The position numbers and the translations under genes were made by a program. A stretch of DNA of 64,000 bases, taken from positions 1,550,001 to 1,614,000 of the forward strand of contig OZ244175.1 in assembly GCA_965216535.1 (NCBI GenBank), written 5' to 3'. Every line of letters begins with the position of its first letter. Positions within the stretch are counted from its first letter, which is position 1. Under the pieces are notes generated by a model, which ran no database searches, was not told the origin of the DNA, and saw only the letters and a list, made by a program, of their open reading frames with translations. Positions 26,683-36,277 of the stretch are shown here, in pieces. Origin of the DNA: Hoeflea_A sp965216535 (GTDB lineage Bacteria > Pseudomonadota > Alphaproteobacteria > Rhizobiales > Rhizobiaceae).

Positions 26683-28173
26683 ATGACGATCCACGCGTCG
26701 GACGCGCCTGTCACAACGGAGCTGTTCATCGACGGTGAGGCGCGCTCGGCCGCCGCCGGTCAAACCTACGAGATTTACAATCCAGCGCGTCCGGACGAAT
26801 TGGTGGGCCACGCTGCGGCCGCCGGCGAAGCGGATGTAGATGCCGCGGTCAAGGCCGCCCATGCCGCTTACCCTTCATGGGCAGCGCTTTCCTATGCCGA
26901 GCGAGCGGCATACGTCATCAAGGTTGCTGATGCGATTGCCGCGGACGAGGCCGATGTCGCCTATCGATCGCGGCTTTTTTGCCGCGAACATGGCAAGATC
27001 CTCAAGGAAACCATGCTGGAACTGACGCGGCTCGGAGACCGGTTCCGGCAGTCGGCTGCCTATGCGGAGCGCCTGGCGGCCGATGACATCATCGACGGGC
27101 CGCCTTTCGACACCATCATTACCCGGCAGCCACGCGGTGTTGCAGCACTGATCGTGCCTTGGAACTGGCCCCTGTCGATCCTCGGCGCCAAGCTGCCGCA
27201 GGCCCTGATTGCCGGCAACACAGTTGTGGTAAAGCCGAGTCATAACTCGGCGCTTGCCCCATCCATGACCCTGAAGCTCATCGCCTCGATGCTGCCGCCG
27301 GGCGTCGTCAATCTGATCACCGGTTCAGCGTCGGAAATCGGTGACCCGCTGGTGCGCCATCCGCTGGTCCGTTTCGTCAATTTCACCGGGTCTGTCGGCA
27401 TCGGCCGGCATGTGATGAAAATGGCCGCCGACAACATCACTCCGGTGACGTTGGAGCTCGGTGGCAACGATGCCGGCATCGTCTGCCAGGATGCGGCGCT
27501 CGATCCGGGCGCCTTCATGCGTCTCTATATGGGTGCCTTCATGTCGTCCGGGCAGATCTGCATGGCGCTGAAGCGTCTTTACGTGCACCGGTCGCGCTAT
27601 GACGAGGTGGTTGATGGCCTCACGGCCGTTTGCAACCGCATGGTGGTCGGTGACGGACTGCTGGACGAAACCAATATGGGGCCGGTCAACAACGCCAAGC
27701 AACTGGGTGTCATCACTGGCATGATCGAACAGGCCCGCCAGGCGGGAGCCGATCTGAAGGAACTGGGTCAGGTACCGGACGAGGACCTTTACAAAAACGG
27801 TTATTTCCAGAGGCCAACCCTCGTCTACAATCCGGATCCGTCGCTCGATATCGTGCGTGAGGAGCAGTTCGGACCGGCCCTGCCAATCATCCCGTTCGAC
27901 ACCGAGGACGATGCCGTCGAAATGGCCAATGACAGTGAGTTCGGTTTGTGCTCTTCGGTCTGGACCGAAGACCGCGACCGCGCCGTGGCCATCGCTCGGC
28001 GCATCGAAGCGGGCTTTACCTATCTCAATGCCCACGGGCCAGCGGCTCAAGATGGGCGCGGTCCGTTTGGCGGCTTCAAGAAATCCGGAATCGGGCGTAA
28101 CCTCGGCTATGAGGGCGTGATCCAGTTCCAGGGATATCATTCAATCAGCGGGCCTGCCGGCTGGCTGTCCTGA
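26683..28173 (+). CDS. Aldehyde dehydrogenase (NAD(P)+-dependent)
   Basis: This 496-residue ALDH has IVPWNWPLSILGAKLPQAL (about 155-173), FTGSVGIGRHV (about 235-245), the general base in LELGGNDAG (about 258-266) and the catalytic Cys in SSGQICMALKR (about 290-300). The ATG at 26683 has GGGAGGAAG nine bases upstream; an in-frame earlier start at 26554 would include non-conserved sequence. It begins the operon that continues into a TRAP transporter 33 nt downstream, so its substrate is probably derived from the imported acid or aldehyde. Confidence 0.9.
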   Translation: MTIHASDAPVTTELFIDGEARSAAAGQTYEIYNPARPDELVGHAAAAGEADVDAAVKAAHAAYPSWAALSYAERAAYVIKVADAIAADEADVAYRSRLFCREHGKILKETMLELTRLGDRFRQSAAYAERLAADDIIDGPPFDTIITRQPRGVAALIVPWNWPLSILGAKLPQALIAGNTVVVKPSHNSALAPSMTLKLIASMLPPGVVNLITGSASEIGDPLVRHPLVRFVNFTGSVGIGRHVMKMAADNITPVTLELGGNDAGIVCQDAALDPGAFMRLYMGAFMSSGQICMALKRLYVHRSRYDEVVDGLTAVCNRMVVGDGLLDETNMGPVNNAKQLGVITGMIEQARQAGADLKELGQVPDEDLYKNGYFQRPTLVYNPDPSLDIVREEQFGPALPIIPFDTEDDAVEMANDSEFGLCSSVWTEDRDRAVAIARRIEAGFTYLNAHGPAAQDGRGPFGGFKKSGIGRNLGYEGVIQFQGYHSISGPAGWLS

Positions 28174-28206
28174 TAAAGCGCTAGGAAGAATTTAGGGAGG
28201 AACCAG

Positions 28207-29190
28207 ATGAAACGAGTAATTCTGCTTGCCGCGGCTGCCGCACTGGCTGCATCGGCCACGATCGCCCAGGCAAAGGAATTGAGCCTGGCCTATTTCATGG
28301 GGCCGAAGCACCCGATGAATGCGGCGGTCTTCACGCCGTTTGCCGACAAGCTTGCCGAGGTGTCCGGCGGCAAATTGACCGTTCAGCAGTTTCCGGGTGG
28401 CGCACTGAACTCGGTCCCTCCGAAACAATACGCCATCCTGCTCGACGGCGTTGCCGACATCGTCTTCACGCTGCCGGGCTATACCGGCGACGTTTTCCCG
28501 ATGACCAACGTGATCACGATGCCGGGTGTCTGCGACAGCCCGAAATCGTGCACGGAAGCCATTCTGCGCGCCCGCGGCACGCTGGAGAAGGAATACAATG
28601 CCAAGCTGCTGGCGCTCTGGACAAACGCGCCGCCCGTGCTGATCACCAAGGACAAGCCGGTGCGCAAGCTGGAAGACCTTGAAGGCATGAAAATCCGTGT
28701 CACCTCCAAGCAGGACGTGCCTTTCATGGAGGCGCTGGGCGCTTCAGCCGTGGCGCAACCGGTGACCGTCATCAACCAGAACCTTGCCAACGGGGTCATC
28801 GACGGGATCGCCATAGACAGTTCGGCCATCGGTGCCTTCAAGCTTCACGAACCGGGCAATTATGTCACCACCTGGATGCCGGGTTCGGGGTCGGCCTTCG
28901 TGCTGCTGATGAACAACGATGTCTATAACGGCCTGAGCGACGAAGAGCGTGGCTGGGTCGACGAGGCATCGGCCGAGTGGCTGTCGCATTCCGGCGGTGA
29001 AGGTTATTCGAAGGCCACCGCACGCGGTATCGACATCGCCAAAAAGGCAGGTCTTGAAATGATCGACCTGAGCGACGACGAAAAGGCCCGGTTCAATGCC
29101 AAGATCCAGCCGGTTCTGGAAGACATCAAGAAACAGAACGCCGGATCCATGACCGTCGGCGAGGTCATGGCCATCATGATGGGCCAGTAG
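28207..29190 (+). CDS. TRAP transporter solute-binding protein (DctP family)
   Basis: This 327-residue periplasmic receptor has a clear Sec signal peptide (residues 1-22, ending AQA). DctP landmarks are the FPGGALN segment, the ligand-Arg segment LEGMKIRVTSK near residue 165, and AQPVTVINQNLANGVIDGIAI. The start has TAGGGAGG ahead of it. It heads the canonical DctP-DctQ-DctM set. It is a useful contrast to the giant fusion at 10.1 kb, which carries the same domain without a signal peptide. Confidence 0.93.
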   Translation: MKRVILLAAAAALAASATIAQAKELSLAYFMGPKHPMNAAVFTPFADKLAEVSGGKLTVQQFPGGALNSVPPKQYAILLDGVADIVFTLPGYTGDVFPMTNVITMPGVCDSPKSCTEAILRARGTLEKEYNAKLLALWTNAPPVLITKDKPVRKLEDLEGMKIRVTSKQDVPFMEALGASAVAQPVTVINQNLANGVIDGIAIDSSAIGAFKLHEPGNYVTTWMPGSGSAFVLLMNNDVYNGLSDEERGWVDEASAEWLSHSGGEGYSKATARGIDIAKKAGLEMIDLSDDEKARFNAKIQPVLEDIKKQNAGSMTVGEVMAIMMGQ

Positions 29191-29194
29191 GCCT

Positions 29195-29725
29195 TTGTCC
29201 GCAGAGACGCCGAAGCCCCTTTTGTGGGCGGATAGACAGCTCGGCCGTTTGGCCGGGCTGTTGGCTGTTATCGGAGCCGTGGCGGTCGTCGGGTTGATGT
29301 TGATTACCGTTGTGGCAGTCACCTGGCGCTACGGGCTCAATGATCCGATTTTCGGTATTGAAGATCTGTCGGTGGTGACGTTGACGCTGGTCGCCGGTTC
29401 AGCGGTTGCCTACGGTGCCCGGCACAATGCGCATGTCAGCGTTGACGTCATGTCGTATTTTTTTGGGCGCAATGTCTCGCGTTACACCGATGCGGTGATG
29501 CGCCTGTTGGTCGTTGCCATCGCGGCTCTCGCGACCTACGCGTTGTTTGCCAAAGCGTGCGGTATCGAGAAGGCCTGCATCACCAACAATTTTACCATCG
29601 AACACCGTCCCTTTTACTATTTTCTCGGAGTGTCGCTCGGCGTCTATGCGCTGCATATGCTGGTCCAATTGCTGATCGGGCTCTGGCATTTTTCCGGTGA
29701 AGACCCGAACGAGATATCGGGCTAA
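29195..29725 (+). CDS. TRAP transporter small permease (DctQ family)
   Basis: This 176-residue membrane subunit has four predicted hydrophobic segments (about 20-45, 55-80, 95-120, 135-160), the DctQ pattern. A TTG at 29195, 4 nt after the binding-protein stop, is the only start that keeps the usual N-terminal helix; an ATG inside the first helix would shorten it. It pairs with the large permease to form a Na+-driven uptake channel. Confidence 0.88.
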   Translation: MSAETPKPLLWADRQLGRLAGLLAVIGAVAVVGLMLITVVAVTWRYGLNDPIFGIEDLSVVTLTLVAGSAVAYGARHNAHVSVDVMSYFFGRNVSRYTDAVMRLLVVAIAALATYALFAKACGIEKACITNNFTIEHRPFYYFLGVSLGVYALHMLVQLLIGLWHFSGEDPNEISG

Positions 29726-29731
29726 GAGCTC

Positions 29732-31036
29732 ATGGACAACACGACGATCGCGCTGATCGGCTTTGCGGCGCTTTTCATACTGCTTTTCATCCGCATGCCG
29801 GTCGGCGTCACCATGCTGCTGGTTGGCACGGTCGGCATCTATTTCATCCGTTCGCAGGCCGCGATTCCGAAGCTCGCCGGCGAGATCTACAACGAGGCGT
29901 CGAACTATCCGCTGACCATCATTCCGCTGTTTGTGCTGATGGGAAATCTCGCTGGCGTTTCCGGCATGAGTCGCGACCTCTATGATGCCGCCCATGCCTG
30001 GCTGGGGCACCTGAAGGGCGGATTAGCCTCGGCGACAGTTGTCGGCTGTGCCGGGTTCTCGGCGCTCTCTGGTTCATCCCTGGCAGCTGCTCTGACCATG
30101 GGGCGGGTCTCCCTGCCGGAGATGCAGCGTTACAAATATGACAACGGGCTAGCGACCGGATCGATCGCGGCCGGTGGCACGCTGGGCATTCTGATCCCGC
30201 CTTCGGCCGGGTTCGTCATCTATGCCATTCTGACAGAAGAGAGCATTGGCCGGCTGTTCATGGCCGGCGTCGTTCCGGGTCTGATGCTGACGGCGCTCTT
30301 CATCCTGGCGATCTGGATCGTCGTGCGCCGCGACCCGGACAAGGCGCCGCGTGGTAGCGACCAGGAGACGTTGCAGTCGCGGCTGCGCGCCATGGGTCGC
30401 GCGGGCTGGATCGTCGGCATCATCGTGCTGACGATCGGCGGCATCTATACCGGTGTGTTTTCGGCCGTGGAAGCGGCCGGCATCGGTGCCTTCCTGGCGT
30501 TGATCGTCACGGCAATCCGACGAAAACTGACCTGGCCGAACATTGTCGAAGTTTTTGCCAGCACGCTGAAATCGTCCGGCACCGTGTTCATGATCCTGTT
30601 CGGCGCCTTCGTCTTCAAGACCTTTATCGGCTTTACCGGGATCACTTACGCGCTGTCGCTTTGGGTCGAGGACCAGGGTTTCACCGGGATCCAGGTCGTG
30701 ATTGCATTCCTGGCAATCTTCATCGTGCTCGGCATGTTCATGGACGGCTTCGCGATCCTGGTGCTCACCGTTCCGCTGATCCAGCCGATCATCGAACCGC
30801 TCGGCATCAACATGGTGTGGTTCGGCGTTCTCATGGTGATTGCGCTTGAGATGGGTCTGATCTCACCGCCGGTCGGGGTCAACGTCTTCGTCGTCAAGGG
30901 AATAGCCCCGGACGTGTCGCTCAACACAATCTTCCGCGGCATATGGCCGTTCTGGTTTGCCATGCTGGCCGGCGTGATCCTGGTGCTGCTGTTCCCACAG
31001 CTTGCGCTGTTTCTGCCGAACACGATGTTCGGTTAG
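29732..31036 (+). CDS. TRAP transporter large permease (DctM family)
   Basis: This 434-residue protein has about twelve hydrophobic segments and the DctM landmarks PLFVLMGNLA near residue 70, GSIAAGGTLGILIPPS near residue 145 and GMFMDGFAILVLTVPL near residue 335. It carries the ion-coupled transport path. It ends 6 nt before the convergent thioesterase gene, with no obvious terminator between. It is complete and of normal length. Confidence 0.93.
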   Translation: MDNTTIALIGFAALFILLFIRMPVGVTMLLVGTVGIYFIRSQAAIPKLAGEIYNEASNYPLTIIPLFVLMGNLAGVSGMSRDLYDAAHAWLGHLKGGLASATVVGCAGFSALSGSSLAAALTMGRVSLPEMQRYKYDNGLATGSIAAGGTLGILIPPSAGFVIYAILTEESIGRLFMAGVVPGLMLTALFILAIWIVVRRDPDKAPRGSDQETLQSRLRAMGRAGWIVGIIVLTIGGIYTGVFSAVEAAGIGAFLALIVTAIRRKLTWPNIVEVFASTLKSSGTVFMILFGAFVFKTFIGFTGITYALSLWVEDQGFTGIQVVIAFLAIFIVLGMFMDGFAILVLTVPLIQPIIEPLGINMVWFGVLMVIALEMGLISPPVGVNVFVVKGIAPDVSLNTIFRGIWPFWFAMLAGVILVLLFPQLALFLPNTMFG

Positions 31037-31042
31037 CTGGCT

Positions 31043-31456
31043 CTAACGGGAAATCACGCTGAAAAGCCCGCTCGCCCGGACGATGCGATTGCCGCCGACA
31101 TGGCCGTAACAATTGACGAAGCCCACGCGCTTGCCGACCTTCTGGACGTCGGCGGTAAACACAACCCAGTCGCCCTTGCGCGCCGCACCGGCGAAATCAA
31201 TGGTGATGCTGGCGGTGACCATCGGAGTTTCTTCCTTGCCGAAACCGGCAGCGTTGTAGCCTAGTGCCAGGTCGGCGACCGTGCTGAGGAAACCGCCATG
31301 CACGAAGCCTGACGTGTTGCAGTGTTTCTCCTCGGCTCGAAATCCGATCTCCAAACACGCGTCGGTGCGGCGCGTGTAGAGCGGTCCAACCAGCTCGATA
31401 AACGGGCTTGTCCGTGTCAGCGGCTCGAAACCATCCGGGATGCCAGACTCCGTCAT
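31043..31456 (-). CDS. Hotdog-fold thioesterase, PaaI family
   Basis: This 137-residue protein has the PaaI-type hotdog core CNTSGFVHGGFLSTVADLALGYNA (split here as NTSGFVHGGF at about 46-55 and STVADLALGY at about 57-66). It hydrolyses acyl-CoA esters. GAGGAGCACGCA before the ATG supports the start. It stands alone between the TRAP operon and the second LacI gene. It may hydrolyse a dead-end CoA ester from one of the neighbouring pathways. Confidence 0.85.
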   Translation of the reverse strand: MTESGIPDGFEPLTRTSPFIELVGPLYTRRTDACLEIGFRAEEKHCNTSGFVHGGFLSTVADLALGYNAAGFGKEETPMVTASITIDFAGAARKGDWVVFTADVQKVGKRVGFVNCYGHVGGNRIVRASGLFSVISR

Positions 31457-31520
31457 TGCGTGCTCCTCGCGTCAAGGCCAGATGTTGCTTGTTTACTTGT
31501 GTGCCGGAAAGCCTGTCGGT

Positions 31521-32549
31521 TCAACTCGACCGTGTGGATGAACGCTCGACGAGCTGCGGCGCCAACGCGAGGTGCTCGATATCGTCGGTCTCGCCATCGA
31601 TATTCTGAAGCAAGATGCGAACGGCGTTGGCGACAAGACGGTTGATCGGCTGGCGAATGGTGGTCAGGTCGAATTCCGGCATGGCCGATAGCGGCACGTC
31701 GTCGAACCCTATCACCGAGACGTCATCTGGGACCTTCAGTCCGAGATCGTGTCGCAGGACCGACAGTGCCTTGTGGGCCATGTAGTCGTTGGTGACGAAC
31801 AGCCCATCCGGCACCGGGTCCTTGCCGTCGCCGAACAGCTCATGCACGGCGTCGGCTGTCATCTGCAGGTTGAAATGGCCGACCGCCCGATCAAACAGCG
31901 GAACGCCGCTGGCGTTGAGCTCCGCCATGAAACCGAATTCGCGGTCGCGGTTGGTCGATGCGCGTTCCCATCCGGCCAACAGGGCAATGCGCTCGTGGCC
32001 GCCATCGATCAGGTGGCGGGCTGCCAGGCGCCCGCCGCTGAGATTGTCCGTGGTGACACTCGCAAGCCGCGGGTCGTCCTTCATTCGGTTGAACATGACC
32101 ACCGGAATATCCTGCTCCAGGCAATATTCACAGATCTTCGACGACAGCTCGACCGAAGCCGTGATGATGCCGTCAACCTGATAGTCGACCAGTTCGGACA
32201 CGGTTTCCTCGACGCCTTCATCGGTGACGGGCATCATGAAGACCAGCGCGTGGTAGCCCTCTTCCTGCAACGCGATGCAGAGTTTCTCAAGCGCGAGGGC
32301 GAAGAACTGGTTGTCCAGATAGCTGAAGAGCAGCGCGACGATGCGCGATTTGCGGGTGATCAGCGAGCGGGCGATGGCGTTCGGCCGATAGCCGAGCGCC
32401 TTTGCCGATTCGAGGATCTTCTTGCGGGTTTCCTGGGAGACGCTCGATTCGGTCGGCCCGCGGGCAAAGGCGCGGCTGACAGCCGATTGCGACACGCCGG
32501 CATGGCGCGCGACATCGACGGACGTGACTTTCGATCGCCTCCTGGCCAC
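31521..32549 (-). CDS. LacI-family transcriptional regulator
   Basis: This 342-residue regulator has an N-terminal HTH (SVDVARHAGVSQSAVSRAFARG, about residues 10-31) and a PBP-like effector domain (about 62-335). It starts at a GTG at 32549, with CAGGAGG upstream at a rather long 13-nt distance. It is the last gene of the ABC/SnoaL unit running leftward from 37.5 kb. Two GCATACGTAT palindromes in the divergent promoter region, with the central CG typical of LacI operators, are the likely targets. Confidence 0.9.
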   Translation of the reverse strand: MARRRSKVTSVDVARHAGVSQSAVSRAFARGPTESSVSQETRKKILESAKALGYRPNAIARSLITRKSRIVALLFSYLDNQFFALALEKLCIALQEEGYHALVFMMPVTDEGVEETVSELVDYQVDGIITASVELSSKICEYCLEQDIPVVMFNRMKDDPRLASVTTDNLSGGRLAARHLIDGGHERIALLAGWERASTNRDREFGFMAELNASGVPLFDRAVGHFNLQMTADAVHELFGDGKDPVPDGLFVTNDYMAHKALSVLRHDLGLKVPDDVSVIGFDDVPLSAMPEFDLTTIRQPINRLVANAVRILLQNIDGETDDIEHLALAPQLVERSSTRSS

Positions 32550-32582
32550 CGTGCTGATCCAACCTCCTGAAGACCCCCTCGT

Positions 32583-33020
32583 TCACTCTTGCGGGATTTG
32601 CGCCATCAGGTCCAGCCCAAGCTGGCGGAAGACGTCAATGTGGTCGACCATGACCCAGTTCTCGCTGAGTTTGCCATCCCGCACCGACCAGAAATCGGAA
32701 AACCGCATGCGCATCGGTTTGCCGGTGGCAGGAAAGCCAAGATACGGACCTTTCTGGGTACCGGTCAGGAACCCCGTCGCGGCGACCCAGTTTTCATCTG
32801 CGAACTCGATGTCGTTCTTGGCGTGGTAATCCGGAAAGGCCTCATAGAAGGGCCGCATCACCTGATCCTTGAACGCTTGCAGGCCGTGAATGTCGCCAAA
32901 GCCGGGCGGACCATGCCAGATCATATCCTGGTGCCAGTAGCGGTCATGGGCATCCAGATCCTGGGAATTCAGGGCCTCGTACATGCCCTGCACGAGTTCG
33001 AGATTGTGTTGTACGCTCAT
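32583..33020 (-). CDS. SnoaL-like (NTF2 fold) protein, single domain
   Basis: This 145-residue protein is of the ester-cyclase/SnoaL type. It opens with NLELVQGMYEALNSQDLDAHDRYW, followed by FEAFP-like YEAFPDYHAKNDIEF and FSDFWSVRDGKLSENWVMVDHID, the usual NTF2-fold signature. AGGAGGCAAGCCGCC precedes the ATG. It lies 13 nt after the inner permease. Two larger SnoaL-domain proteins lie on the other side of the transporter, so these are probably enzymes or binding proteins for the transported compound. The reaction is unknown. Confidence 0.82.
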   Translation of the reverse strand: MSVQHNLELVQGMYEALNSQDLDAHDRYWHQDMIWHGPPGFGDIHGLQAFKDQVMRPFYEAFPDYHAKNDIEFADENWVAATGFLTGTQKGPYLGFPATGKPMRMRFSDFWSVRDGKLSENWVMVDHIDVFRQLGLDLMAQIPQE

Positions 33021-33033
33021 GGCGGCTTGCCTC

Positions 33034-33870
33034 CTAGCCCTTGGTTGCGCCGGCGGTCATGCCGGAGACGATCTGCTTCTGGAAAAGATAGACGAGGATG
33101 ATGATCGGGATGGTGACCGACACGGCGCCGGCGATGCCGTGCATCAGCCGCTCGACGCTCTGGTTCTGACCCATGTAGTTGCCGAGCGCTGCTGTCATGG
33201 TCGCCATGTCGCCGTTCATCAGCTGGCTGGAGATGATGAAATCGTTGTAGGCGAGCAGGAAGGAAAACAGCCCGGCAGTGACAATGCCTGGCCACATGAC
33301 CGGAATGATGACGCGGCGGAAAGCGCCCCAGCGCGAACATCCGTCGACCATGGCGGCCTCGTCGAGCTCCTGCGGGATGCTCATGAAAAATGCGCGCAGC
33401 ATCCAGATGGTGAAAGGCTGATTGATCGCGACCAGCACGATGATCAGCGTTTCGTAGCGGCTCCAGATGCCGAGATCGAAAAAGGCGGGGCGATAGGCGG
33501 TGAGCAGCACCACATGCGGCATGGCGCGAAACACCAGGGCGGCGATAAGTAGCCAGAAGCCGAGCGAACCGCGATAGCGCGCCAGAGCGTAGCCTGCGAG
33601 ACAGCCGATGGTGAGCGACACGGCCATGGTCGCCGCCGTCACGACAGTGGTGTTGATCGCATAGACCCAAAATGCGTCGTCGACCCAGACGTGGCGGAAG
33701 TTTGAGAAGGTAAAGGGTGCCACGAGCTTCGGCGGCGTCGCGAAGGCGTCGACCGGCCGCCGGAACGAGATCATGAACATCCACAGGAATGGGAACACGG
33801 CGATCACGAACCAGACGCTGAGACCAAGCCGCGACAGGGCTTCCGCGAAAGGGGGCAGGCGGCGCTTCAT
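33034..33870 (-). CDS. Carbohydrate ABC transporter permease, MalG type
   Basis: This 278-residue CUT1-family inner-membrane subunit has six hydrophobic segments. The EAA loop that docks the ATPase is visible at about 190-205 (EAAMVDGCSRWGAFRRVIIP). The ATG overlaps the stop of the MalF-type gene (ATGA). The binding protein and the MalF partner are directly upstream, but no ATPase gene occurs in the cluster, so a shared ATPase encoded elsewhere must power it. Confidence 0.92.
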   Translation of the reverse strand: MKRRLPPFAEALSRLGLSVWFVIAVFPFLWMFMISFRRPVDAFATPPKLVAPFTFSNFRHVWVDDAFWVYAINTTVVTAATMAVSLTIGCLAGYALARYRGSLGFWLLIAALVFRAMPHVVLLTAYRPAFFDLGIWSRYETLIIVLVAINQPFTIWMLRAFFMSIPQELDEAAMVDGCSRWGAFRRVIIPVMWPGIVTAGLFSFLLAYNDFIISSQLMNGDMATMTAALGNYMGQNQSVERLMHGIAGAVSVTIPIIILVYLFQKQIVSGMTAGATKG

Positions 33871-34916
33871 CGTCCCTGCCTTTGGTCGCGATAGGTGCGC
33901 ACCAGTACTGGGATCAACAGAATGATGACGCCGACCACCGTCAGGATCGCGTAGGCCGCCGCCTTGTTGATGTTGTCCTCAAAGGCCAGCGCGTAATAGG
34001 TCAGGTATTGCAGTGAATTGGCAAACACATTCGAGCCGAACACCAGGATCGGTTCGAACACCCGATAGGAATCCATGACATGGATCAGGGTAATGACAGC
34101 CAGCAGCGGCGCCAGATGCGGAATGATCACGTAGCGCAATCTCTGCCAGGCATTGGCACCGTCGATGATCGCCGCTTCCAGCGGATCCTGCGGTACGGTC
34201 TGCAAGCCGGCAAACAGGATGATGAAGGCGAAGGGTGTGGCGAACCAGATACCGTAGGCAATGATCACGGTGCGGATGGTGATCTGGTCGGCAAGGAAAT
34301 AGAAGCGCCCGAAACCGAGGCCTTCGATCAGAGCCGAGATGACCGCGCCGTCGAGAAACAGCCAGTAGATCGCCAGCGACGAAACCACCGGCGTGACGAT
34401 CATCGGCAGGATGGTGACGAAGATCATCGTTCCGCGCAGGTGTTTCGACACCCGGTCGACGCCGAGTGCCAGGAGCAATCCGAAGATCAGTACAAACGGC
34501 GTGGTCACGAAGGTATAGAGAAGAGTGAATTCCAGCGCTGACCAGAAGTCGACATTGGTCACCTGCCGGTAGAGCTGCGAGATGAAACCGCTGATCGAAT
34601 CTGCCCGCCGAGCGTTGGACAGCACCTCGCCCAACCCGTCGATCTCGGTCGCCTTGACGATGTTTTCATCGCCGACGAACTCCCATACGGTCACCGCGCG
34701 GCCACTTTCGTCGAGCACCGGTTGCGGAACAACCCGGGTGATCTCGCGTTTCAAACCGCCGAATACCGGAACCTCGGTGGTGATCTCGACCAGTTTCGTC
34801 TTCACGTAGGTCTGATGCATCGCGAGAAAGACCACGCCAGCCAGCGGCAGGGCGATCAACAGCAGCATGGAGATCATCGAAGGCGCGACGAAGAAAAGGA
34901 AGGTGCGGCGCTTCAC
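33867..34916 (-). CDS. Carbohydrate ABC transporter permease, MalF type
   Basis: This 349-residue CUT1 permease has an N-terminal hydrophobic segment (about 5-30), then a long periplasmic stretch of about 100 residues before the channel helices, and an EAA loop near residue 255 (EAAIIDGANAWQRLRYVIIP). The enlarged first periplasmic loop is the MalF-like feature. It follows the binding-protein gene by 72 nt and overlaps the MalG-type gene. With that partner it forms the channel. Confidence 0.92.
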   Translation of the reverse strand: MKRRTFLFFVAPSMISMLLLIALPLAGVVFLAMHQTYVKTKLVEITTEVPVFGGLKREITRVVPQPVLDESGRAVTVWEFVGDENIVKATEIDGLGEVLSNARRADSISGFISQLYRQVTNVDFWSALEFTLLYTFVTTPFVLIFGLLLALGVDRVSKHLRGTMIFVTILPMIVTPVVSSLAIYWLFLDGAVISALIEGLGFGRFYFLADQITIRTVIIAYGIWFATPFAFIILFAGLQTVPQDPLEAAIIDGANAWQRLRYVIIPHLAPLLAVITLIHVMDSYRVFEPILVFGSNVFANSLQYLTYYALAFEDNINKAAAYAILTVVGVIILLIPVLVRTYRDQRQGR

Positions 34917-34988
34917 GGCGTCCTCGCTTGGGAACAGGTTCGGACGGTGGCCGCCTCCGGCGTCTTGGAACCGGAGGCGGCCGGCGCG

Positions 34989-36221
34989 TCAGTCGCTCAG
35001 GAAGCCCTGTTCCTTTGCCGCTGCGCGATAGGCCTTGGCGGCGTCAGCCAGAGATTGCTCAGCCGACTCCTTGCCGGCGATGAAGTCCGAAATGTTCTCG
35101 CCCAGCGCGCTGTGGGCCAAGGAAGACTGCGGGTTCATCGGGTAGGGCGGGGCACCGGCAATAACGGTATCCGTAATTGCGCCGGTGTATTTGGTCGGCT
35201 GATAGTTGGAACGGATCCACAGGGTCGTGTCGTTGTTCTTGGCGACCGTGTCGGCGCTCAACGCGTGCATCAGGACCTGGAAGGTGGTGTCCGGATCGCC
35301 GTCCAAGTTTTTGGGGATCACGTAGCCGTCCCACCAGAAGGTCGACGCCGGCAGGCCGCCGGTCTTTGTCGCCGGAGCCGGTGCGTAACCGATTTTTCCG
35401 ATGACCGTGCTCTCGTCGGGATTGTCCATGGTGGGTGCCTGGTCGCCCCAGAGGATCGCCATGGCGACGTCGCCCTGCTGCAGCTGGCGTTTCACGTCAC
35501 CAAAATCCATCGACATCGAGTTGGGCGACATATACTCGAACAACTGCCCGAGGAGCTTTAACGCTTCAACGGCCTCTGGCGATTCGAAGGCCGCTTCCGA
35601 GGTGAGCGGGTCGAATAGCTGGCCGCCATTGGCAAGCAACAGGTTGACGTATTCATTGGCCAGTTCCCAGCTGTTGCCGAAGGCGGCGCCATAGGGATGC
35701 TCGACGCCGGCGGCCTTGAGCTTGGCGGCAGCATCCAGCAGTTCGGCATAGGTGGTTGGAACCGCGATGCCGTGTTCCTCGAAAATGTCGGTGCGGTAGA
35801 ACAGGTGCTGTGCGTTGACCATGAAGGCTATAGCCATGATGTCATCGCCGAAGCGAATCAGCATCTGGTCCTCGATGTCATAGGCGTCACGATACTTCTC
35901 GACCAGATCGTTGAGTGGTCGCAGTTGGCCCTTGGCCTGCAGCAAGGTAATGGAGCTGTTGGCCACGGCTGCGGCATCAAAGGGCGACGACGATGCGGCG
36001 AAGGCCTGCTCTGTTTCCTGCCGGTGTTCCGTTGTCAGCTTGGCGTCGATCGTCAGCCCGTCGCGCTCGCACTCCTCCATGGTCTTGGCAAGCAATTCCA
36101 GAGTTTCGAAAAAGTTCGAGATCACATTGACCTCTCCGGAGCCGTCGACCTTGCAATCGGCCAATGCGGCGGTCGGTGCAAGTGCCACTGCGGTGGCAAT
36201 TGTCAGGACTTTCAGATTCAT
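34989..36221 (-). CDS. Extracellular solute-binding protein, family 1
   Basis: This 410-residue periplasmic receptor of the CUT1 importer has a signal peptide at residues 1-21 (MNLKVLTIATAVALAPTAALA). The mature part shows family-1 features: an early EVNVISNFFETLELL, a DIMAIAFMVNAQHLFYRTDIFEEHGI segment in the middle and WWDGYVIPKN late. Ligand specificity is not readable. GGGAAGGGAT precedes the start. A 56-nt gap separates it from the double-SnoaL gene upstream. Confidence 0.92.
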   Translation of the reverse strand: MNLKVLTIATAVALAPTAALADCKVDGSGEVNVISNFFETLELLAKTMEECERDGLTIDAKLTTEHRQETEQAFAASSSPFDAAAVANSSITLLQAKGQLRPLNDLVEKYRDAYDIEDQMLIRFGDDIMAIAFMVNAQHLFYRTDIFEEHGIAVPTTYAELLDAAAKLKAAGVEHPYGAAFGNSWELANEYVNLLLANGGQLFDPLTSEAAFESPEAVEALKLLGQLFEYMSPNSMSMDFGDVKRQLQQGDVAMAILWGDQAPTMDNPDESTVIGKIGYAPAPATKTGGLPASTFWWDGYVIPKNLDGDPDTTFQVLMHALSADTVAKNNDTTLWIRSNYQPTKYTGAITDTVIAGAPPYPMNPQSSLAHSALGENISDFIAGKESAEQSLADAAKAYRAAAKEQGFLSD

Positions 36222-36277
36222 CGGAGTATCCCTTCCCTGTTGGGGCGCCCGGCAGCAGGCGCCGTTCGGTTAGCGGG

